In this document: positions 8,690 through 17,752 of the stretch, in pieces
How the letters are laid out: every line of letters begins with the position of its first letter
How positions within the stretch are numbered: the first letter of the stretch is position 1
Assembly (NCBI GenBank): GCA_024407775.1
Contig: JAKSVV010000004.1
Coordinates: 1 to 35,423, forward strand
Direction: 5' to 3'
Origin: Clostridia bacterium
GTDB lineage: Bacteria; Bacillota; Clostridia; Lachnospirales; JAKSVV01
DNA: 35,423 nt
The notes under the pieces: model-generated
The model's database searches: none
Seen by the model: only the letters and a program-made list of their open reading frames with translations
Told to the model about the DNA's origin: nothing
Program-made: the position numbers and the translations under genes

Positions 8690-10486
8690 CTATTTAATAA
8701 CTATTTCTTTTCCGTCTTCTCCACGTTTATATGAATAGTTAACTGATGCTGCACAGATATCTTTAGCTGCCCAGTGACTATTAGATAGATCATTATAGAA
8801 TACATCTAATCTCTTTGATGGGTTTCTGAATTGTACTCCATTTACTAGATATACAACTTCAGCTCTTGTTGCTTCAACTTCAGCATCTCTTTCTTTCATG
8901 TCTGTAAGCATTTTTAATCTTACAAGTCCTGCTATGTAGTTCTTTTCCCATGAATCTAATTTCTTATATTGTTTTGGTACAAATAATGCTTTTTCATCTT
9001 CAGGGATTTCCATAGCTCTATATGTCATTGCATATAATTCACCTCTTGTAATGTTACCAAATGGTTTAAATGTTCCATTTGCATATCCATTTACAATTCC
9101 TTTTGTAGCACAAGCCATAATGTAGTTATATGACCAGCTATTCTTTTTAACATCACTAAATGTTTTAGAAGTTACTCCAGCTTTTAAGTTAAATGCTCTA
9201 GCCATAACTGCTGCTACTTCTTCTCTTGTGATATTGTTATCTGCTCTGAATGATGTATCAGGATATCCTGTTACATAAGCTGCAAATTGTCCTTTGCCGC
9301 CTTCTTCATATATCATAATTCTTTGTGTAGATTGATCTTCTTCATCGTCATCTTGTAAGATAACTGCTACAACGTTTGTTGGTACTTCACATGTATCTTC
9401 ATCTGTTGCTTTTAATGTAAAGTATACAGCTCTTACTTCTTTACTTGGAACTGTTCCAATATTATATGTAATTACGTCATTTTTTACTTTTACACTACCA
9501 TATGGAGTAGATTTAGATACTACTTCAAATCCATCTGGTACTTCAACTTCAATTGTTACTTTATCAGCTGCTTTTTTATCAGCATTGTAGTAATATGCTA
9601 CGAATGGGATATTATCTTCATCTAATTCGTAGAATCTTGTGTCTTCTCTAAGCCATAAGTCAATTACTAAACCATCTAAATCTGGGTTAATAATTCCTTC
9701 ATATACGTCATCTTTTGGTTCATCAGGTGTTCCTGGTTCATCGTCATTATCTACTATTGTGTAGTAGTAAATTCCTTTAGCTGTGTTTCCTAAGATATCT
9801 GTTGATAATACTTCAACTCTATATCTTCCTGGTTCAAATGACATTACTTTTGTATAGTCAAGTGGGTTTGAACCATTTGCATAAGATGATGTTCCTGTTT
9901 TTTCATATAATTTTTCATTTGTGTCATCATTAAATACTTTAACGTTACATGTTTTTGTTCCTACATATACATTTGTTGATGTAGTTGTAAATGTAACTTT
10001 TGAATCTTTTTTAATAACTGATCCACTTGGTACAGATGGTTTAATAGAAATTGTGTTACCATTATTTCCGTTATTTCCTCCATTGTTACCTGTGTTTGGT
10101 CCATTAAATTTAAATTCTTTTGAATAACTTGCACCTTTTACATCTTTACCTTGTACTCTTGCAATAAGTGATTTAGCTGTACAATCAACTGGTACTAAGA
10201 TGATAGAAGATACTGGGTTATTTCCAATTTCTTTATCTGTTATATTATTAGTGTTTGTTCTAATAATTGTTCCTGTTTCTCCGTCGATTAAAGAAATACT
10301 AGCTTCTTTAAATCCTAAATTTCCTGGTAGTGTTTGAATAACACTAATTGAGTCTCCAGGTTTAACTGTGCTTCCTTCGCTTGGTGATACTTGATATGTT
10401 GCTGATGCGCAGCTTCCAGTAATCACGAAAGCAAATACCATAATAGTTGTTAAAACTAATGTGCTAAATAATTTTGTAAATTTCAT
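8690..10486 (-). CDS. Secreted SLH-domain surface protein (598 aa)
   Basis: An export signal is clear: basic MKFTK, a long hydrophobic core, and a likely cleavage after SCASA (residue ~29). Two Ig-like modules begin near 31 (SPSEGSTVKPGDSISV) and 145 (PSVPSGSVIKKDSKVTF), followed by a region beginning INPDLDGLVIDLWLREDTRF (~265) and three SLH repeats from ~398 to the end: TGYPDTSFRADNNITREEVA, VNGYANGTFKPFGNITRGEL, and a divergent third repeat. SLH domains normally anchor proteins to pyruvylated wall polymers, so this is probably an S-layer or surface protein. The C-terminal ~330 aa are paralogous to the 809-aa neighbour. AGGGGG ribosome site. Confidence 0.9.
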   Translation of the reverse strand: MKFTKLFSTLVLTTIMVFAFVITGSCASATYQVSPSEGSTVKPGDSISVIQTLPGNLGFKEASISLIDGETGTIIRTNTNNITDKEIGNNPVSSIILVPVDCTAKSLIARVQGKDVKGASYSKEFKFNGPNTGNNGGNNGNNGNTISIKPSVPSGSVIKKDSKVTFTTTSTNVYVGTKTCNVKVFNDDTNEKLYEKTGTSSYANGSNPLDYTKVMSFEPGRYRVEVLSTDILGNTAKGIYYYTIVDNDDEPGTPDEPKDDVYEGIINPDLDGLVIDLWLREDTRFYELDEDNIPFVAYYYNADKKAADKVTIEVEVPDGFEVVSKSTPYGSVKVKNDVITYNIGTVPSKEVRAVYFTLKATDEDTCEVPTNVVAVILQDDDEEDQSTQRIMIYEEGGKGQFAAYVTGYPDTSFRADNNITREEVAAVMARAFNLKAGVTSKTFSDVKKNSWSYNYIMACATKGIVNGYANGTFKPFGNITRGELYAMTYRAMEIPEDEKALFVPKQYKKLDSWEKNYIAGLVRLKMLTDMKERDAEVEATRAEVVYLVNGVQFRNPSKRLDVFYNDLSNSHWAAKDICAASVNYSYKRGEDGKEIVIK

Positions 10487-10522
10487 TATTTACCCCCTAA
10501 AAAAATCAATAATATAGAAACA

Positions 10523-10551
10523 ATTATACCACAATTTGGTTTTCACTTCAA
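10523..10551 (-). promoter_or_regulatory. Promoter of the 598-aa SLH gene
   Basis: On the minus strand TTGAAG (10551-10546), a 17-nt spacer and TATAAT (10528-10523), about 35 nt from the AGGGGG ribosome site. Because a terminator (10754-10799) separates it from the other SLH gene, the two paralogues are independently transcribed. The rest of the 332-nt spacer is AT-rich without other visible signals. Confidence 0.8.
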
Positions 10552-10753
10552 GTATTTTTTAGAAATTTTTACCATTTTTTATTCGATTCCATACCATTGT
10601 ATAATCTACTTATAATAATATACCGTAAAAAATATTTTTCAATATCTTAAACCTAATATATTCCTAGTTTTTTCAATAATTTTATTGATAAGTTTATTAG
10701 ATATTTTAAATAATTCCTACCTATATATGTAATTATATAAATAACCAATTACT

Positions 10754-10799
10754 TATGACATAAAAAATGCACTGCTAAGCAGTGCATTTATATGTCATA
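10754..10799 (-). terminator. Two-tier hairpin terminator after the 809-aa SLH gene
   Basis: An inner 11-bp perfect stem (AAATGCACTGC at 10765-10775 with GCAGTGCATTT at 10779-10789) is followed on the minus strand by a T run. An outer 9-bp stem (TATGACATA at 10754 with TATGTCATA ending 10799) encloses it. It lies 20 nt from the stop. Confidence 0.9.
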
Positions 10800-10818
10800 T
10801 TGTATTATTCAATATTAA

Positions 10819-13248
10819 TTATTTTAGGTAGTTGCTTTCTGATTCTAAGAATGTTGTTCCTAGTTTAACAGTTTCTTTACCACCTGATTTTCTTGTGAAT
10901 GAATAATTGTATGAAGCTGCTTCGATGTCTTTTGCGTTCCAGTAAGAACTTGTTACATCGTTGTAGTAGTTAACTTTGAAGCTTGATGTATTTCTGAATT
11001 GTACTCTTGAAATTAAGTATACAACTTCAGCTCTTGTTGCTACATCATCTTTATCTAAGTCATCCATATCATCAATCATTCTTAATCTTTCAAGACCTGC
11101 AACATATGGTGTATCCCATGATGTTTCTTTTCTATATGCCTTTGGTACAAATAATGGTTTTTCTTCTTCATCGATTTCCATTGATCTGAATGTCATTGCA
11201 TATAATTCAGCTCTTGTGATTTTGTTTGTTGGTCTAAATGAACCATCTGTATATCCTTTAATTACGTTTTTATTGTAACATCCTGCTACATATTTGTATG
11301 CCCAGTTTGTTGTTTTAACGTCTGTAAATGTTTTTGAAACTGATTTAGCACTGTAATTGAATGCTCTTGCCATCATAGCAGCAACTTCAGCTCTTGTGAT
11401 GTTGTTATCTGGTCTGAAGCTTCCGTCTGTGTATCCTGTTACGAATGCTTTTCTATTTCCTTTTTCACCAACTTCATAGATGTAAATTCTTTGTGTTGAT
11501 GTATCTTCTTCATCATCTGTATCTCTATAGATGATTGCTTTAATGTTTTGTGCTGTTTCTGATAGATCATCATCATCAGCTTTTAATGAGAATCTTACTT
11601 CTCTTAATGTTTTACTTGGAACTGTACCTACTTTGTAGATAATGTTTCCGTTTTTAACTTGGCTTGAACCATAGCTTGTTGATCTAGATTTTACTGTAAA
11701 TCCGTCTGGTACTTCTATTTCGATTACTACATTTTTAGCATCTTTTTTATCGAAGTTATAGTAATATGCTACGAAGTTGATTGTTGAATCAAGTTCGAAC
11801 ATTCTTTCTTTTTCTACTGTCCATAGGTCAATTGCTAGACCATCAAGATCTGGGTTGATGTATCCAGAATAGATATCATCGTCATCATCATCGTCATCGT
11901 CGTCATCATAATCTTCTAAATAATATTTAGCTGTAGCTGATCCTGTAACTCCTGATACAGTTGTTGCTACTGTTTCGATTGTGAAGTATCTTGTATCAAT
12001 TCCTGATGGAACTGTTATATTGTAATATAATTTTGGAGAATTTCCTGTTACTGTTTTAGATGTAATTTTATCTCCATCAGCATCATAGATATTATATCTA
12101 ATTGATACTACAGGATCAGAATCAATTGATGTGATTCCTGTTACTTTAATTAAATCGTCTTCTTCTACTGTTGAACCTGATACTGGATCATAAGTTACTG
12201 CAACAGATGAAGATGGAGTAGGTGTTGATCCTGGGATTACAAAATAGAAAATTTCTTTTTTGTAGTTTCCGTCAGTATCATATGCTACTATTTCAACTCT
12301 ATATCTTCCTGGTTCTGTTGGCATTGTTTTTCCATATTCTAATGGGTTAGAACCATTTGGATATGAACTGTTTATTGTTTTATCAAATAATAAATTATCT
12401 GGATTTTCTTTATATAATTTAAAGTTAATATATTTAATATTTTTTGTTGTTCCTCTTGATGCAAATGTAATTACTTCTCCTGGGTTGATGTTTGAACCGC
12501 TTGCTTTATCAGGTGTAATTGTAATTACGTTTCCTGTTGGTGTTGATCCAGCATCCATTGTATAGTTAAATGTTTTAGAGAATGTTCTTCCTCTAATATC
12601 ATCAATATCTACTGTTAAAATTACATTACTAGCAACTTTTGATGGTGCGTACATTGGATCTAAGTAGAATTTATTTACTCCACATCCAAGTCCTTTATCA
12701 TTAGCTACTGTAGAATAATCTAATAATACATTTCCTTGTGTATCTTTAAATGCTAATTTAACATTTTTAATACCAATTCCGTTTTGGCTTGCTGTACAGA
12801 TCATGCTCATAAGTTGACCTTTAGTTAACTTACCTGATGATGGTGTTACATCAATTGTGAATACATTTTTAGTATCCATTGTATATTTGTAATCAGCAGT
12901 TTTTGTGTTACCGCTTTTATCTTTTAATGTTACCCTAACATTAATGTTATCATATGCAACTTCTGGCATGTAAGCTGTCATATTCATTGTTTGTACATTT
13001 GATTTGCTAGCAGGAAATGTTTGTGTTTTTAATTCTTTTCCTGTTGCTACGTCTGTAATAGTATATCCAATTGATTGAATAAATACTGTTGTTGAGTCTG
13101 TTTTACCTGTGTATTTAATAGCTTCATTATTTTTAACTTGTCCAGATGTTTTACCTGCTGAAATTGATAGTGTTGCAGCAAATACAACTGTACTTGTTAA
13201 AACTAACATAACCATTATTAAAGGTAATAATAATTTTTTTAATTTCAT
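10819..13248 (-). CDS. Secreted SLH-domain surface protein, large paralogue (809 aa)
   Basis: The start is placed at 13248: the in-frame ATG 12 nt earlier is part of the GGAGGG ribosome site. The signal peptide is MKLKKLLLPLIMVMLVLTST, with cleavage likely at VFA/ATL (~24). Four Ig-like modules of ~105 aa start near 26, 130, 240 and 348 (for example PDKASGSNINPGEVITF). An 11-Asp run (about 448-458) precedes the shared INPDLDGLAIDLW region and three SLH repeats from ~596 (TGYTDGSFRPDNNITRAEVA, IKGYTDGSFRPTNKITRAEL, VATRAEVVYLISRVQFR). Likely a wall-anchored surface protein. The 598-aa gene looks like a shorter duplicate with two modules instead of four. Confidence 0.9.
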   Translation of the reverse strand: MKLKKLLLPLIMVMLVLTSTVVFAATLSISAGKTSGQVKNNEAIKYTGKTDSTTVFIQSIGYTITDVATGKELKTQTFPASKSNVQTMNMTAYMPEVAYDNINVRVTLKDKSGNTKTADYKYTMDTKNVFTIDVTPSSGKLTKGQLMSMICTASQNGIGIKNVKLAFKDTQGNVLLDYSTVANDKGLGCGVNKFYLDPMYAPSKVASNVILTVDIDDIRGRTFSKTFNYTMDAGSTPTGNVITITPDKASGSNINPGEVITFASRGTTKNIKYINFKLYKENPDNLLFDKTINSSYPNGSNPLEYGKTMPTEPGRYRVEIVAYDTDGNYKKEIFYFVIPGSTPTPSSSVAVTYDPVSGSTVEEDDLIKVTGITSIDSDPVVSIRYNIYDADGDKITSKTVTGNSPKLYYNITVPSGIDTRYFTIETVATTVSGVTGSATAKYYLEDYDDDDDDDDDDDIYSGYINPDLDGLAIDLWTVEKERMFELDSTINFVAYYYNFDKKDAKNVVIEIEVPDGFTVKSRSTSYGSSQVKNGNIIYKVGTVPSKTLREVRFSLKADDDDLSETAQNIKAIIYRDTDDEEDTSTQRIYIYEVGEKGNRKAFVTGYTDGSFRPDNNITRAEVAAMMARAFNYSAKSVSKTFTDVKTTNWAYKYVAGCYNKNVIKGYTDGSFRPTNKITRAELYAMTFRSMEIDEEEKPLFVPKAYRKETSWDTPYVAGLERLRMIDDMDDLDKDDVATRAEVVYLISRVQFRNTSSFKVNYYNDVTSSYWNAKDIEAASYNYSFTRKSGGKETVKLGTTFLESESNYLK
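11875..11907 (-). repeat. GAT/GAC trinucleotide run encoding 11 Asp
   Basis: Eleven consecutive Asp codons in the 809-aa SLH gene, alternating GAT and GAC, form a 33-nt microsatellite between the Ig-like modules and the shared INPDLDG region. The 598-aa paralogue has a shorter acidic linker at the same point. It may bind divalent cations and could change length by slippage without a frameshift. Confidence 0.9.
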
Positions 13249-13275
13249 AATTCCCTCCATAGAAATATTATCCTA

Positions 13276-13339
13276 ACTTAAATGATAATACGAATATTTT
13301 ATATTTCAATATTTAATACGTATTTAGTATCATTTAAGT
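13276..13339. promoter_or_regulatory. Inverted repeat upstream of the 809-aa SLH gene
   Basis: ACTTAAATGATA (13276-13287) is exactly repeated in inverse (TATCATTTAAGT, 13328-13339), 40 nt apart, within 30-90 nt of the SLH start codon. It may be an operator pair or a leader hairpin; I could not define a convincing -35/-10 pair here. The remaining spacer 13340-13610 contains the long hairpin at 13452 and otherwise no visible gene. Confidence 0.5.
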
Positions 13340-13445
13340 AGATAATCTTTAACATAATTATATATATAAATTTTAAACTTATTTTTATTTTCATATTTTT
13401 TATTTTTTATTATAAATAATTATAAATTTGTTTTATTAAAATTTT

Positions 13446-13494
13446 TGCAAAGTAAAAGTAATTATTAAGATTAATAATTACTTTTACCATGCAA
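13446..13494 (-). terminator. Long hairpin after the 438-aa gene (probable terminator)
   Basis: A 17-bp perfect stem (13452-13468 with 13471-13487, GTAAAAGTAATTATTAA and complement) is extended by a TTGCA/TGCAA pair outside a small internal loop. It lies ~120 nt downstream of the 438-aa stop. The run after it on the minus strand is AAAAATTTT and not a clean T tract, so it may be a weak terminator or an mRNA-stabilising hairpin. Confidence 0.5.
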
Positions 13495-13610
13495 TTTTAT
13501 ATAGCTTTCTAAACATTACGCATTACACGTTTCATGCCATATGCCCATACTCACTATATAAGTTTATGTAAAAATGATTAGTATTAAATTTTAATAATAA
13601 CTATTTATAA

Positions 13611-14927
13611 CTAGTCCATAAAGAATTCAGGTTGTGCTTCATCATTTGTTCCGTCATATCCAAAGATATCATCTAAATCATCATCTGTTAATGAAGCGAT
13701 ATCTTCAGGTGATGGCATACCTTGTGTATCTCCAACGTCTTCTGTTGCTGGAGCTTGTGGAGCTGGTGATGACATACCTTGTGTATCTCCAACTTCTTCT
13801 CCTGGTGCTGGCATTCCTTGATGATCTTCAGCATTTGGAGCTGGTTTTTTATCTCCTACAACATCTTCTGTTGTTACATCAGGTGTTTCTGGTGTAATTG
13901 GAGTTGGATCTGGTATATCTTCTGGAATAATTTCTGGTTCTTTTTCAGGTGTTACTACTGGAGCTGGTGTTTCATTAACAACTGTTTTAGTAGAAGTTAC
14001 TTTAACTAATTCTTTAACATTTGTTCTATAAACTGTTCCCCATTGACCTGTAATATTATCTTTTGCATTTTGTACATGATCGATTTCATCAAAGATACCT
14101 TTTTCTTTTTGAGAATCATGTTCTTCTTCAATGTATAATTGATATTCATCAGCTTGATCATTGATTGAATCAATGAATGCTGCTTCGTTTTCAAATACTA
14201 CATATACACTAGGTGTTCCCATAATTTTTTCTAATTTATCATAGTTAACTGTTACTGCTTCATCTTTTTCCATAAAGCTTTTAACTGTTTGAATTGTGTT
14301 TTCTCTTGCTGCTTCAACGTCAGCTCTTTCGATTTGAACTGTTACTTCACCATTTGCTGCAATGTCGAAATAATCATCGATTGTTCTTGCAGCTTCATCT
14401 GATAAGTATTCATCATCATCTAAAGCTTCTTGTGATAAGATATCATTAAAGATTCCGATTTCTTCATTAACGTAATCTTTTTCTGCTCTTAAGATATCTC
14501 CATCATTTAATGTTCTTTCTCTCCAACTAGATTCTTTACTTGGAGTAAAGTGTGTTGATTCATCAACGTTTTCTAATTTTTCATCAATAGTTTTAACTAA
14601 AGCTTCTTTTTCTTCAACGATTTCTCTAATATCATCATATGTATATTTATCGTCTTCTTCGAAGTCTTTATCGTTATCACCATCTATTGAAGTTTCAATA
14701 GCTGCTCCTGTATAGTTTTCTTTTTCTGTTGAAAGATTACCATAAGCATATAATCCTACGGCTGCTGCTGATAGAACACCAGCTGCATATCCTGCAAGTC
14801 CCATACGTTTAGCTGCTTTTTTAGCTGCTTTAGTTTCTTTGTTCTTTACTTTTTTATCTTTTTTATCGCTTGATTTTGCTTTTGTATCTTCAACATCGAT
14901 TTCATCAATATCAACTCTTTTTTGCAT
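13611..14927 (-). CDS. Unknown membrane-anchored acidic protein with QGM repeats (438 aa)
   Basis: No family recognised. Residues 1-42 are highly Lys-rich, residues ~44-62 form one hydrophobic segment (GLAGYAAGVLSAAAVGLYAY), and the rest is acidic, so an inside-N, outside-C topology is likely. The middle (~80-300) is predicted mostly helical. The C-terminal third is Pro/Glu-rich, with two close copies of VGDTQGMxSP and a related DHQGMPAP, then an Asp-rich end (TDDDLDDIFGYDGTNDEAQP). The DNA for the QGM motif is repeated at 13708, 13765 and (diverged) 13804. It follows the 851-aa gene by 70 nt without an obvious terminator. GGGAGG ribosome site; stop TAG. Confidence 0.85.
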   Translation of the reverse strand: MQKRVDIDEIDVEDTKAKSSDKKDKKVKNKETKAAKKAAKRMGLAGYAAGVLSAAAVGLYAYGNLSTEKENYTGAAIETSIDGDNDKDFEEDDKYTYDDIREIVEEKEALVKTIDEKLENVDESTHFTPSKESSWRERTLNDGDILRAEKDYVNEEIGIFNDILSQEALDDDEYLSDEAARTIDDYFDIAANGEVTVQIERADVEAARENTIQTVKSFMEKDEAVTVNYDKLEKIMGTPSVYVVFENEAAFIDSINDQADEYQLYIEEEHDSQKEKGIFDEIDHVQNAKDNITGQWGTVYRTNVKELVKVTSTKTVVNETPAPVVTPEKEPEIIPEDIPDPTPITPETPDVTTEDVVGDKKPAPNAEDHQGMPAPGEEVGDTQGMSSPAPQAPATEDVGDTQGMPSPEDIASLTDDDLDDIFGYDGTNDEAQPEFFMD

Positions 14928-14997
14928 TTTATTGCCTCCCTAAATTTCTAATATATTTTTTATTTTAATTTTGTTTATATAATTATTGTAGTTATTA

Positions 14998-17553
14998 TTA
15001 TTCTGCAAGATCAGGTCCTTCAACTTCTTCACCTGCTTCTTGTTCTTCTGCTGCTTCTTCAAGTTTTGCAATTTCTTCAGCTGCTTTTTCTGCTTCTTCT
15101 TCAGTTTCTTTTGCTGCTTCAGCTTTTTGTCTTTCAAGTTCAGCAATGAATTCTGGATATTTTTCTTTAACGTCTTCATCATCAAAACTGAATGTATATC
15201 CACGTTTAGCGTTTTTAGCAATTTCATTTAAAACATCATCACCAAGACAGAATAGATCTCTATCTATATCTATGCCTTCATCAGCGCTCATAATTACAGT
15301 AAGTAAATTAGCTTGGTAATATCTATATGCTGCAACTTTTTCTTCTAGTGTTAAATCATCTATGCTAATTTCTTTTGATTCAGTTTCTTTAACTGGTTCT
15401 TCTCTAACTACATAGTCAAGATCTCCAGCTGGTTTGAATCCAACTTCTTCTTCAGTTGTTTCAACTACAGGTTCTTCTTTAACAACTGGTTCTTCTTTTA
15501 CTGGTTCTTCTTTTGCTGGTTCTTCTTTTGCTGGTTCTTCTTTTGCTGGTGGTACTACAATTGTAGCTTCTTTAGTTTCTGTATCAATATGTAATTCAGA
15601 ACCACCTTTCATTTTAACTACTGTTTCGTCTTTTACTGGTTCTTCTTCAGCAACTTCTTCTTCAGCCACTTCTTCTTCAACCACTTCTTCTTTTACTACT
15701 GGTGCAACTGTGATTGTTAAATCTCTAGTTACATCTAAATCAAATACTTTATCAACATCTTTTTCCATATCTATTGTTGCTGCTTTAAATTTACCCATAT
15801 TTGATTCTAATTGATTTATTTTTTCTATTCTTACATCTTCTGTTTTTACAAATGTTTCTTCTAGTTCTTCTGATAAGTACTTACAGAATTTTGTATCTTT
15901 ATAAGATTTGATGGCTTCAGGATTTACTATGTTTCCTTCTTCATCTTTAATTACTTCTGCATTTAATTTATCTTCATATACTTTCTTAAATCCATATAAT
16001 TCTAAGTCTTTTGTTGCTACGCTCATATTAAAGAAGTCATCACCAACTACTTTAACTCCTTCAGCGTAACCTTCTCTTCTTTTAACATCTATTACTTCTC
16101 TTGTGATGTCTAAGTCTGGAAGCATTTCTCTGAATTCTTTTACTGTAGCATTTAATACTTTGTTTTCTTGATTAATTATATGTTCTGAATTTTTGTATAT
16201 ATCAAATGTCTTTTTGATTTCTTCAAATGATAATGAAATAGTTTCTTTTACTACTGTACCATCTTTATCTACTATTGCATTTCCTGCTTCGTCTTTTTTA
16301 ACTACTTCATATGTAAATAATTTTTCAATTTGTTCTCTATATTCTCTGTCTCTTCTTGTTGTTTTCATTCTTTCTATAAAGCTTAATGATTCTAATTCTT
16401 TTCTAGAATGAGAATGTTTTTCCATTCGGTTATATGCTTTTTCTGGATCTGCTAACATTACTGAAATGTCTGCAGCAAATTCTGCATTACCTTGATGGTT
16501 TTGTTCATTGATAGCTTTTGCAATTCTGTTAAAAGCAATTGTATTTAAGCTTTGTAACATTGTATCTGCGCTATCTCTTTCTTCTTTAGGAAGTTTTTTC
16601 ATTTCTTGATAGAAGTATTTCATTGCTTCTTTATCTTTAGCACCTAATTCTTGTTGGAATTCATGACTCTTTTTAAGATCAATTGGTACGAAAGTTTTAA
16701 CTTTCTTTCCATCTATTTCTTTTTCTTCTACTTTAAAGTAGTCTTCTGAATCTTGTGCTTTTGTTAAATCAAATCCATAACCAATTAAAGTTTCTACTTT
16801 ATTAGCATTGATTGCTTCAAGTACAATTCCTCTAATTTCTTTTGCTTTATCTATAATTTGTTCATTTCTTTCTTGACAAGTTTGAACTTCAGCGGCTGCT
16901 ATGTGTTCAAATACATTAGTTTTCATTCTGTCTTCAAATGATGTATTAATTTCATCAATTGTACTTGCTAATGTATCTTTATTAATATCTTTAACTTCTT
17001 TAATGCTATCTGTTAAACCTGCTCTATTAAGAATTGTTTTAACATCAAGTCCTTTGTAAATTGTTTTTCCATCGCTAGAAGTTGCTAGAGCAATTTCTTC
17101 ATCTGTAAATGCAATTGAATCTTTAAATTTACCAACGAATTGTTGTTTTAAGGCTACTATATATTCAGCAGCTGCTTTTGCTGCTGCTTGATCGCCATCT
17201 AATCTTGCTTTTGCCATATTAAATTCAGCTTTATTTAATGCATTTACCATAATTGATAATCTATCTAAATCTTCAGCTGATAGTTTTCCAAGTTTTTTAG
17301 GTTTTTCTTTCTTTGGTTCTTCAATTCCAGCTTTCTTTTCATAATATTTTTGTTTTCTTTCTAGTTCTGGCATTCCAATTTGTAATTCCCAAAGTAAATC
17401 TGTTGCAGATCCACCATTTTGTGAATTTGCTTCGATATCTTCGTTCATTTCTTCAATATCGATGTTAACCTTTTGTAACTTAAGCTCAGCTTGTCTTTTA
17501 GCTAATTCCTCTAATTCTTTTTGTATTCTTTCTTTTTCTTGGTTTCTGTCCAT
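14998..17553 (-). CDS. Unknown Glu/Lys-rich cytoplasmic protein with tandem repeats (851 aa)
   Basis: No family recognised and no signal peptide or membrane segment is seen. The N-terminus is a predicted coiled coil (QEKERIQKELEELAKRQAEL). A long helical, globular-looking region spans ~60-600. Low-complexity blocks follow: an EEEVA/EEEP repeat near 610-635 and KEEPA/KEEPV pentapeptides near 665-690, from a 15-bp tandem DNA repeat at about 15478-15550. A short ordered stretch (EKVAAYRYYQANLLTVIMSA, ~745) precedes a Glu/Ala-rich helical C-terminus. Length and composition suggest a structural or scaffold role, which is inference. It heads a probable two-gene operon with the 438-aa gene. GGGAGG ribosome site. 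Confidence 0.85.
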   Translation of the reverse strand: MDRNQEKERIQKELEELAKRQAELKLQKVNIDIEEMNEDIEANSQNGGSATDLLWELQIGMPELERKQKYYEKKAGIEEPKKEKPKKLGKLSAEDLDRLSIMVNALNKAEFNMAKARLDGDQAAAKAAAEYIVALKQQFVGKFKDSIAFTDEEIALATSSDGKTIYKGLDVKTILNRAGLTDSIKEVKDINKDTLASTIDEINTSFEDRMKTNVFEHIAAAEVQTCQERNEQIIDKAKEIRGIVLEAINANKVETLIGYGFDLTKAQDSEDYFKVEEKEIDGKKVKTFVPIDLKKSHEFQQELGAKDKEAMKYFYQEMKKLPKEERDSADTMLQSLNTIAFNRIAKAINEQNHQGNAEFAADISVMLADPEKAYNRMEKHSHSRKELESLSFIERMKTTRRDREYREQIEKLFTYEVVKKDEAGNAIVDKDGTVVKETISLSFEEIKKTFDIYKNSEHIINQENKVLNATVKEFREMLPDLDITREVIDVKRREGYAEGVKVVGDDFFNMSVATKDLELYGFKKVYEDKLNAEVIKDEEGNIVNPEAIKSYKDTKFCKYLSEELEETFVKTEDVRIEKINQLESNMGKFKAATIDMEKDVDKVFDLDVTRDLTITVAPVVKEEVVEEEVAEEEVAEEEPVKDETVVKMKGGSELHIDTETKEATIVVPPAKEEPAKEEPAKEEPVKEEPVVKEEPVVETTEEEVGFKPAGDLDYVVREEPVKETESKEISIDDLTLEEKVAAYRYYQANLLTVIMSADEGIDIDRDLFCLGDDVLNEIAKNAKRGYTFSFDDEDVKEKYPEFIAELERQKAEAAKETEEEAEKAAEEIAKLEEAAEEQEAGEEVEGPDLAE
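15478..15550 (-). repeat. 15-bp tandem repeat (KEEPA/V pentapeptides)
   Basis: Units of the type GGTTCTTCTTTTGCT on the plus strand, about five in a row, the last three nearly identical, encode KEEPA/KEEPV. The length is a multiple of three, so copy-number change would keep the frame. A second, more diverged Glu-rich repeat lies at about 15645-15700. Confidence 0.85.
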
Positions 17554-17583
17554 AACAACCTCCCAAACTTATATTATGTAATT

Positions 17584-17612
17584 ATTATACAATTTTTTCC
17601 ATTGAAAGTCAA
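17584..17612 (-). promoter_or_regulatory. Promoter of the 851-aa/438-aa operon
   Basis: On the minus strand TTGACT (17612-17607), 17 nt, TATAAT (17589-17584), about 30 nt from the start codon. It is divergent from the sigma-factor promoter, with 81 bp between the two -35 boxes. Confidence 0.85.
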
Positions 17613-17693
17613 TACAATTTTGGAAAAAATTAGTCAATTTGTATGAATTTTTACAAAATTTTAGTAAAAAATCTTGCAAAACCGCTCCTAGAC

Positions 17694-17722
17694 TTGATTT
17701 CCGAAAATGGATATTGTATAAT
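17694..17722 (+). promoter_or_regulatory. Promoter of the sigma-factor gene
   Basis: TTGATT (17694-17699), a 17-nt spacer and TATAAT (17717-17722), close to consensus. GGAG at 17741 is the ribosome site for the ATG at 17753. Confidence 0.8.
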
Positions 17723-17752
17723 TTATTCAATACTTTTTTTGGAGATTAATAA

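Noticed and set aside
10976-11278. Open frames antisense to SLH, ClpC, DnaE and ribosomal-protein genes (for example 10976-11278, 28107-28670, 4087-4635)
   Set aside because: They have no ribosome sites and mirror the low-complexity codons of the real genes on the other strand; treated as shadows.
14006-15227. Lys-rich frames within the 438- and 851-aa genes (14006-14194, 14940-15227)
   Set aside because: Alternate reading frames of Glu-rich repeats; the main frames have good ribosome sites and continuous composition.
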